Below are positions 1 through 4,853 of a stretch of DNA of 7,822 bases, one piece after another. Under the pieces are notes generated by a model. It was not told the origin of the DNA. It saw only the letters and a list, made by a program, of their open reading frames with translations, and ran no database searches. The position numbers and the translations under genes are program-made. Positions within the stretch are counted from its first letter, which is position 1; the number at the start of each line of letters is the position of its first letter. Location of the stretch: assembly GCA_900755985.1 (NCBI GenBank), contig CAAEIL010000097.1, forward strand, positions 1-7,822. The letters are read 5' to 3'. The DNA is from Bacteroidales bacterium (GTDB lineage Bacteria > Bacteroidota > Bacteroidia > Bacteroidales > Muribaculaceae).

Positions 1-1221
1 GTCCTGTGCCGAAGCCGAGGCCATCTGGAGTGTGAGGGGCAAGACGGGCGGGACGGAGTCGGCAGCGGCCTCGTCTTTGTTTTTGTCCTTTTTGTTCTGT
101 TTAGGTTCCTTATATATAAAAGGTATGGTGTCGGTGGTCCAGACGATATTCTGCAGCGAGTCGGTGGACAGGTGTCGAATGGCCAGCCGCAGGGTGTCTG
201 TGGCGATGACCTTCGGGTCGGTAATCCAGTAAGTGAGCGAGTCGTTGGTGAGGTTGTTGGCCAGGAGGGCGAAGTCTTCGGCCCGTTTGCCGGCCAAAGG
301 GCCCTCGGCGATAGTCAGCGAAGGCAAAGAGTCGGAGGGGGCGCCCATGTTGATGACAAGGCGTCGTCGCTCGGGTCGCTGATGGTCCTTGATGTATTGC
401 GAGCGGAAGTCCTCGTTGAACCACATGAGGACGATGTCGTCGGGTGTGAAACGAGTAGCGGCACGCGAGACTACCGAGTCTGTTCCGGCGGACGAGCGGA
501 GTGTGTCCGAGAGCATGACGGGCCGGGACGAAGGCGAGACTACAGTGCCGAGGAAAGCGACGTCCTCGCTGCGGTCCCACAGACGGTCGCGGTTGACGTC
601 GTTGACAGCGTATACGCGGTATTGTCCCGGCTTGAGGTTGCGTACGGTGAACTGCCCGAGCTGGTTGGTGCGTGCTACGCGCTCAAAAGGAACCGAAGTC
701 ATGGCCGTGTCGCTGAGATTGGAGGTGACGGCGACGGTCATACCCTGGGCCGGCTCGAGCGTGCGGGCTTCGAAGAGCATGCCCGAGATTCGCAGGGTGT
801 CGATGTCGTTGCCGGTGGAGAAGTCGAGAGCGAATCCGTCGAGGATGTTGCCCTCGTTGAGGTCCTTGGTGGCGGCGCCGAAGTCGACGGTGTAAGTTGT
901 GGCCGGCAGGAGAGTGTCGCGGAACTCGACTGTAACCTTGTGGCCGAGCGCGCGTACCACGGGAGTCGACGCCGACGAAGGCGAAACGATGACCTTGTTG
1001 AAGGCGTCGTCAAGCTCGACGTTCTCGTCGAAGAAAATTTCCATGCGCTTGGGCGCGACATTCAAGGCGCCCGGTGCGGGAACCGAGCGAACGAATACCG
1101 GCGGACGGTAGTCGCGGGGTCCGCCCTCGGGGCGTCCCATCGAGGCGCAGGCCGCCAGAAGTACGGCCATGAGAGCCGCGGTGACAGCCACAATGTTGTT
1201 ATGTCGGAGGGTAAATTTCAA
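1..1221 (-). CDS. Ig-like (Big_5) domain lipoprotein, N-terminal part, runs off left edge
   Basis: The minus strand is open from a TTG at 1221-1219 to the window edge, giving 407 codons with no stop. The N-terminus is a lipoprotein signal: KFTLRH, a hydrophobic stretch, then the lipobox L22-A23-A24-C25, so Cys25 should be lipidated. Residues about 39-137 resemble a Big_5 Ig-like domain (RPPVFVRSVPAPGALNV, FFDENVEL, LLPATTYTVDF). Residues about 142-224 resemble a carboxypeptidase-regulatory-like beta domain (GQFTVRNLKPGQYRVYAVND, then DRLWDRSED). A Lys/Asp-rich linker covers 371-383. An in-frame TAA lies two codons upstream of the TTG, and the next usable starts (GTG codon 11, ATG codon 18) would remove most or all of the signal peptide. 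The family is common in Bacteroidales as an 'Ig-like domain-containing protein'; its role is unknown and probably in the envelope. The C-terminus is not visible. Confidence 0.9.
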   Translation of the reverse strand, partial: MKFTLRHNNIVAVTAALMAVLLAACASMGRPEGGPRDYRPPVFVRSVPAPGALNVAPKRMEIFFDENVELDDAFNKVIVSPSSASTPVVRALGHKVTVEFRDTLLPATTYTVDFGAATKDLNEGNILDGFALDFSTGNDIDTLRISGMLFEARTLEPAQGMTVAVTSNLSDTAMTSVPFERVARTNQLGQFTVRNLKPGQYRVYAVNDVNRDRLWDRSEDVAFLGTVVSPSSRPVMLSDTLRSSAGTDSVVSRAATRFTPDDIVLMWFNEDFRSQYIKDHQRPERRRLVINMGAPSDSLPSLTIAEGPLAGKRAEDFALLANNLTNDSLTYWITDPKVIATDTLRLAIRHLSTDSLQNIVWTTDTIPFIYKEPKQNKKDKNKDEAAADSVPPVLPLTLQMASASAQD

Positions 1222-1262
1222 AGTTTAAATTTAAAAGAAGTAGCCCGGGGGCAATTGCGCCA

Positions 1263-1270
1263 CAAAGGTA
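1263..1270 (-). promoter_or_regulatory. Bacteroidota -7 box for the Ig-like lipoprotein gene
   Basis: Read on the minus strand the bases are TACCTTTG, an exact match to the Bacteroidota -7 consensus TAnnTTTG. It lies about 41 bases upstream of the TTG start, so the expected leader is roughly 30-40 bases. I see no convincing TTTG -33 element at the usual spacing of about 19-21 bases; only a T-run lies slightly too far upstream. The assignment rests on the consensus match and on its position. Confidence 0.65.
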
Positions 1271-1380
1271 ACAAAAAAATTGCATCCCCGAGCTAAAAAT
1301 AGTCGTGGTAAGAAAGCCGGTTTAACATATATTGTCGAAGCGTCATTAAAGACATTGGGTCACGGACGAAAAAAAATTTG

Positions 1381-1388
1381 TATTTTTG
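1381..1388 (+). promoter_or_regulatory. Bacteroidota -7 box immediately before rlmN
   Basis: The bases TATTTTTG match the TAnnTTTG consensus and end only 4 bases before the rlmN ATG at 1393. Transcription in this group begins a few bases after the box, so the mRNA would start at or next to the start codon. A possible -33 element (ATTG, 1354-1357) has a 23-base spacer, longer than usual. The region 1300-1380 holds no other recognisable site. Confidence 0.6.
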
Positions 1389-1392
1389 CGGC

Positions 1393-2436
1393 ATGAATCA
1401 GAGCGAAGAAAAAATTCCGTTGCTGGGCATGACGCCGGACGAGTTGCGCAAAGTCGCCGTAGAGTGCGGACTGAAGCCCTTTCACGGCAAGCAGATGGCC
1501 CGTTGGCTGTATGTCGCGCGCGTGACAGAGACAGACGCCATGACCGACCTGTCGAAGAGCGCCCGCGAGCGACTGTCGCAGCGCTATGAGATAGGGCGCG
1601 AGGCGCCCAAGATGGCGGCGCGTAGCGTAGACGGGACCGTCAAGTACCTGTTTGAAGGCAGCGGCGGACGCGATGTCGAGGCGGTTTATATCCCCGACCG
1701 CGAGCGTGCCACGCTGTGTGTGTCGTCGCAGGCCGGCTGCCGCATGGGCTGCCGCTTCTGCATGACCGGGCGACAGGGCTTCCACGGCAACCTGAGCGCC
1801 GCGCAGATTATCAACCAGATAATGTCGGTCGAGAACTCCGCGTCGCTGACCAATATCGTATTTATGGGCATGGGCGAGCCTACCGACAATCTCGGTGCCG
1901 TGCTTCGTGCCATAGAGATACTGACAGCACCGTGGGGCTTTGCGTGGAGTCCCAAACGCATAACAGTATCGACCATAGGCAACATATCGGCCGTGCGCCG
2001 TCTCATAGACGAGACGCGCGTACACCTGGCGCTGAGCCTGCACTCGCCATTTGCAGCCGAGCGCGAGAGCATCATGCCGGCAGAGCGCGCATGGCCGGCG
2101 CGCAAGGTCATGCATACGCTTGCCCAGGGCGACTTTGCTCATCAGCGGCGACTGTCGCTCGAATACATAGTGTTCAGCGGACTCAATGACGACGCACGTC
2201 ATGCCGACGCCCTTGTCGAGCTACTTGCCAACAACGGACTGTTGCGCGACTGCCGCGTCAACCTGATACGCTTCCACGCCATACCCGACGCGCCGTTCAG
2301 CAGTCCCGACGAAAAGGCCATCGAAGCCTTCCGCGACCGTCTTAACAGCGCCGGCGTCACCGCCACGATACGCGCCTCGCGCGGCGAAGACATCATGGCC
2401 GCCTGCGGACAGCTTGCCGGCCGCAGCAAACAATGA
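1393..2436 (+). CDS. rlmN: Dual-specificity 23S rRNA/tRNA adenine-C2 methyltransferase RlmN (radical SAM)
   Basis: The protein is 347 residues from ATG 1393. RlmN is a cytoplasmic radical-SAM enzyme that methylates C2 of A2503 in 23S rRNA and, in E. coli, A37 of some tRNAs. The iron-sulfur motif CxxxCxxC is C116, C120 and C123 within AGCRMGCRFCMTGRQGF. C109 in TLCVSSQ lies seven residues upstream, as does the methyl-carrying Cys118 of E. coli relative to Cys125. C338 in AACGQLAG matches the second catalytic cysteine (E. coli Cys355). The SAM-binding GMGEP motif is at 159-163. Length and all key residues are intact. An in-frame TTG at 1378 would add five residues but lies before or inside the -7 box, so I prefer the ATG. 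The gene diverges from the lipoprotein gene and is followed after 71 bases by pdxA, probably in one transcript. Cfr is a possible relative, but the context and sequence favour RlmN. Confidence 0.96.
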   Translation: MNQSEEKIPLLGMTPDELRKVAVECGLKPFHGKQMARWLYVARVTETDAMTDLSKSARERLSQRYEIGREAPKMAARSVDGTVKYLFEGSGGRDVEAVYIPDRERATLCVSSQAGCRMGCRFCMTGRQGFHGNLSAAQIINQIMSVENSASLTNIVFMGMGEPTDNLGAVLRAIEILTAPWGFAWSPKRITVSTIGNISAVRRLIDETRVHLALSLHSPFAAERESIMPAERAWPARKVMHTLAQGDFAHQRRLSLEYIVFSGLNDDARHADALVELLANNGLLRDCRVNLIRFHAIPDAPFSSPDEKAIEAFRDRLNSAGVTATIRASRGEDIMAACGQLAGRSKQ

Positions 2437-2448
2437 CAGGCCCCCGTT

Positions 2449-2464
2449 CGGCCCCTGAGGGCCG
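2449..2464 (+). other. Small GC hairpin between rlmN and pdxA
   Basis: A perfect 6-bp stem (CGGCCC/GGGCCG) closes a CTGA loop 12 bases after the rlmN stop. The following sequence is A-rich with no T-tract, so it is unlikely to be a complete intrinsic terminator. It could be a processing or 3'-end stabilising hairpin within an rlmN-pdxA transcript. No TAnnTTTG box is visible between 2437 and 2507, which supports co-transcription. Confidence 0.35.
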
Positions 2465-2507
2465 CCCCGGCACACCAAGCAAACAAACCTAAAAACAGCA
2501 AACAAAA

Positions 2508-3596
2508 GTGTCAAAACCCAAAATAGCAATCACCCAGGGCGACATCAACTCGGTCGCCTACGAAGTAATCCTCAAAGCCCTTGGGGACAACCGCATACTC
2601 GAACTGTGTACCCCCGTCATCTACGGGTCGGCCAAGATAGCCGGCCAGTACCGTCGGATGCTCGAGCTGCCGGCGATACAGATGAACCAGGTGCAGTCGG
2701 CCGCCGAAGCGCGCGACGGCGCCGTGTCGATAGTCAACGTCTGCGGCGAAGACGTGCGCGTGACCCCCGGCGAAAGCACGCAGGAAGCCGGCGCCTGCGC
2801 CCGCGAAGCCTTGGAACGCGCCGTCGCCGACCTGAAAGTCGGCCACGTCGACGGGCTTGTGACCGCCCCCATCAACAAAAACAACATACAGTCGCCCGAA
2901 TTCACCTTTGCCGGTCATACCGAGTACCTTGAGGCCTCGTTGGGCGAAGAAGGACAGAAAGCGCTGATGATACTGTGCTGCGGCGCGCTGCGCGTAGCTC
3001 TTGTGACCACGCACCTGCCGCTTAGCGACATACCTGCGGCCATCACGCGCGAGAGCGTACTGAGCCACATCGAGGCGCTGAACAGATCGCTGACGCGCGA
3101 CTTCGGGGTCCATGCTCCGCGCATAGCAGTACTGGCCCTGAATCCCCATGCCGGCGACGGAGGACTGCTTGGCAAAGAAGAACAGGAAATCATAACTCCG
3201 GCCATCGCCGACGCCCGCGAGAAACGCATCATGGCCTTCGGGCCGTACAGTGCCGACGGCTTTTTCGGTTCGGGAGCCTTCAAACACTTTGACGGCATCC
3301 TTGCCATGTATCACGACCAGGGCCTGGCGCCATTCAAGACACTTGCCATGGAAGGCGGTGTCAACTTTACGGCCGGCCTGGACTATGTGCGCACCTCGCC
3401 CGACCACGGCACCGGCTACGACATAGCCGGAAAAGGACAGGCCGACGCTACGTCGATGCGTCACGCGATATATACGGCCATTGACATCATCCGCAACCGT
3501 GCGCGCGAAGACGCCGCCACGGCGCGACCGCTGCGCCGCCAGTACTACGACAAAAGTCCCGACAACGTAGTCCTCGACCTGACCAAAGACTGCTGA
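2508..3596 (+). CDS. pdxA: 4-hydroxythreonine-4-phosphate dehydrogenase PdxA
   Basis: The protein is 362 residues from a GTG start, within the usual PdxA range. PdxA oxidises 4-phosphohydroxy-L-threonine with NAD in the DXP-dependent pathway to pyridoxal 5'-phosphate and is a metal-dependent dimer. The three metal-ligand histidines of the family are present: H137 in AGHTEYLE, H214 in NPHAGDGG and H269 in YHDQGLAP. TAPINKNNI corresponds to the family's TgPxhK motif, and TSPDHGTGYDIAGKG (about 296-310) is the C-terminal signature. The N-terminal motif reads TQGDINSVAYEV instead of the classical GDPxGIGPE; the GDIN form is, to my knowledge, typical of Bacteroidota. No ATG fits upstream of SKPKIAITQGD, and the GTG follows an A-rich leader without a Shine-Dalgarno site. 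It is probably expressed from the rlmN promoter and ends at the terminator at 3623. A PdxA2-type paralogue acting on another substrate cannot be excluded from sequence alone. Confidence 0.94.
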   Translation: MSKPKIAITQGDINSVAYEVILKALGDNRILELCTPVIYGSAKIAGQYRRMLELPAIQMNQVQSAAEARDGAVSIVNVCGEDVRVTPGESTQEAGACAREALERAVADLKVGHVDGLVTAPINKNNIQSPEFTFAGHTEYLEASLGEEGQKALMILCCGALRVALVTTHLPLSDIPAAITRESVLSHIEALNRSLTRDFGVHAPRIAVLALNPHAGDGGLLGKEEQEIITPAIADAREKRIMAFGPYSADGFFGSGAFKHFDGILAMYHDQGLAPFKTLAMEGGVNFTAGLDYVRTSPDHGTGYDIAGKGQADATSMRHAIYTAIDIIRNRAREDAATARPLRRQYYDKSPDNVVLDLTKDC

Positions 3597-3622
3597 GCGC
3601 ACAGGGCGGGCCGCCCGCGATT

Positions 3623-3662
3623 ATGCCTTTTGGCCTAAAAACTGGTCAAAAGGGCATCTTTT
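3623..3662 (+). terminator. Intrinsic terminator after pdxA
   Basis: The left arm 3623-3635 (ATGCCTTTTGGCC) pairs with the right arm 3644-3657. The stem has about 13 base pairs, with one bulged G and one G-U pair, around an 8-base loop. It is followed by CTTTT. It lies 26 bases after the pdxA stop, so it should end the rlmN-pdxA transcript. A smaller GC hairpin (GGGCG/CGCCC, 3604-3616) lies just upstream. The T-tract lies only on the plus-strand side. Confidence 0.75.
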
Positions 3663-3685
3663 ACGGCTTGTTGTGAAATAATGCC

Positions 3686-3693
3686 TATATTTG
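3686..3693 (+). promoter_or_regulatory. Bacteroidota -7 box for the PCMF-like gene
   Basis: TATATTTG matches TAnnTTTG and ends 38 bases before the ATG at 3732, which allows a leader of about 30 bases ending in an A-rich run (3717-3731). No good -33 box is present: TTTT at 3659-3662 has a 23-base spacer and belongs to the terminator T-tract, and the CTTG at 3667-3670 is too close. This gene therefore appears to be transcribed separately from pdxA. Confidence 0.6.
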
Positions 3694-3731
3694 CAACTTG
3701 TCATGCATAACTGTCATAAAAAAACAGAAAA

Positions 3732-4667
3732 ATGAGAAAGATTGTTTCATTTGCCATTTGCGCCGCCATAGCCATTCAGGCCGTCCGTGCCGAGAGCGTA
3801 GAGGCTATAAAGTACGGCAACTTCGACCAATGGATAACCCGTAACATCAAAGAATCAAAAATACTTGGGGGCCAGACGCGCCAGGTCTACGAGATAGGCC
3901 CGGCGGGGACAGACAACAGCGGCAAAGCCTACACCAACCGCGGCGGGTCGCCGGGGGGGACATCGAATGTGCTTCCCAAGCCTGCGGGCATCACCAAGAC
4001 ATCCAACGCCGTATATCCCGAAGCCCGCGGGGGCGGCAAGTGTGCCAAACTTGTCTGCGAATATGAGCATTGCAAGGCCGCCGGACTTGTCAACATAGAT
4101 GTAGTAGTAGGAGGGTCGATATTTACGGGCGAGATGATAGAGCCCATCAAGTCGACTTCAAACCCGTACTCGAAGATGAACATGGGCGTGGCCTTCACCA
4201 AACGCCCCAAGGCCCTGCGCTTCGATTATAAAGTCCTTGTGCCCAACACCAAGCAGCGCACATACTCGTCGGGCTTCGGCAAAAAGAAGACGATAGCCGG
4301 CAGTGACAAGGCCGAAGCGCTGATAATACTGCAGAAGCGTGTCGAAGATGCCAAGGGCAACATCACGGCCTACCGCGTGGGCACGGGCCGCGAGCAGTAC
4401 GGCAAATCGACCGGCGGGTGGATAAACTCGCACAAGATACCCGTGCACTACGGTCAGACCTCGGCCTATCCGCTGATACCGGCCGCCAACAGCTACTATG
4501 CCCGCAACAGCAAAGGCAAAATGGTTCCGGTCAAAGAAGTAGGCTGGGCTCCGGCCGGGACAGCACCCACGCACATGATAGTCATGTTTTCGGCGTCGGG
4601 CGGCGTACCTTACCAGGGAACATTGGGACTGACAATGTGGGTCGACAACGTGGCCCTGGTATACTGA
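3732..4667 (+). CDS. Secreted PCMF-like (putative carbohydrate metabolism) domain protein
   Basis: The protein is 311 residues with a Sec signal peptide: MRK, a hydrophobic core, then V18-R19-A20 before E21, a good signal peptidase I site. C10 lies inside the hydrophobic core and is not a lipobox. The mature protein resembles PF13201 (PCMF). FDQW is at 31-34. GGSIFTGEM (127-135) corresponds to the family's aGslftG motif, and MGVAFTKRPKALRFDYKV (151-168) to the 'fGvPFt.kPt.l.G.Yky' motif. LTMWVDNVALVY (300-311) matches the usual C-terminal 'VDnv.L.Y' beta strand. The fold is expected to be a beta sandwich; function is unestablished, with glycan binding often suggested. Two mature cysteines (C104, C114) could form a disulfide. 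I see no CTD secretion tag, transmembrane segment or SusC/SusD neighbour. A -7 box upstream and terminators on both sides mark it as a single-gene unit. The gene is confident; the family name is from memory of its motifs. Confidence 0.85.
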   Translation: MRKIVSFAICAAIAIQAVRAESVEAIKYGNFDQWITRNIKESKILGGQTRQVYEIGPAGTDNSGKAYTNRGGSPGGTSNVLPKPAGITKTSNAVYPEARGGGKCAKLVCEYEHCKAAGLVNIDVVVGGSIFTGEMIEPIKSTSNPYSKMNMGVAFTKRPKALRFDYKVLVPNTKQRTYSSGFGKKKTIAGSDKAEALIILQKRVEDAKGNITAYRVGTGREQYGKSTGGWINSHKIPVHYGQTSAYPLIPAANSYYARNSKGKMVPVKEVGWAPAGTAPTHMIVMFSASGGVPYQGTLGLTMWVDNVALVY

Positions 4668-4707
4668 ACCGGCTTAAAAACGCGTACAAGAGACTGAATT
4701 TCCCCGG

Positions 4708-4751
4708 GGCCACGGTCGGCAGACAGAGCAGACCGTGGCCATCGTGTTTTT
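4708..4751 (+). terminator. Intrinsic terminator after the PCMF-like gene
   Basis: Ten perfect base pairs (GGCCACGGTC at 4708-4717 with GACCGTGGCC at 4731-4740) enclose a 13-base loop. ATCGTG and then TTTTT (4747-4751) follow. It lies 40 bases after the PCMF-gene stop. The end of its T-tract overlaps the -33 box of the lysS promoter. Confidence 0.85.
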
Positions 4752-4780
4752 GGAATTTGCGTCTTTTTTTGCTAACTTTG
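4749..4780 (+). promoter_or_regulatory. Canonical Bacteroidota promoter of the lysS operon
   Basis: A -33 box TTTG (4749-4752) and a -7 box TAACTTTG (4773-4780) are separated by 20 bases, the best two-element match in the window. Transcription should begin near 4785-4788, leaving a leader of about 65-70 bases before the lysS ATG. Confidence 0.8.
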
Positions 4781-4790
4781 CAGTTGCATT

Positions 4791-4819
4791 GGGCGCGGAG
4801 CCTCGGCTTTGACGTGCCC
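4791..4819 (+). other. Hairpin at the 5' end of the lysS leader
   Basis: GGGCGCG (4791-4797) pairs with CGTGCCC (4813-4819), giving 7 base pairs with one G-U. A smaller inner AGC/GCT helix (4799-4801 with 4806-4808) is possible. It begins a few bases after the predicted transcription start. It may only stabilise the mRNA 5' end; I see no T-box-like or other known riboswitch features. Confidence 0.4.
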
Positions 4820-4853
4820 TAAAGTTGTCTGCATAGCTAATTTATTGCAAATC

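Noticed and set aside
172..1296. 374-codon open frame on the plus strand
   Set aside because: It lies opposite the lipoprotein gene, and its translation is low-complexity, rich in Val, Glu, Gly and Arg with no recognisable domain. The minus-strand frame has a lipobox and Ig-like motifs.
1378..1392. Five-residue extension of rlmN from TTG 1378
   Set aside because: This start lies upstream of and across the -7 box, so it would not be on the transcript predicted from that promoter.
2449..2464. Hairpin after rlmN as an intrinsic terminator
   Set aside because: The stem is only 6 bp and is followed by A-rich sequence without a T-run, and no promoter for pdxA is visible, so I kept it only as a hairpin.
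2511..3602. 363-codon minus-strand frame spanning nearly all of pdxA
   Set aside because: Exact antisense shadow of a well-supported PdxA. GC-rich codon bias removes stops from this opposite frame; the translation shows no family motif.
4809..4853. In-frame N-terminal extension of lysS from TTG 4809
   Set aside because: It would start inside the leader hairpin and add 15 residues absent from the conserved MNILELSEQE beginning; ATG 4854 fits the family and length better.
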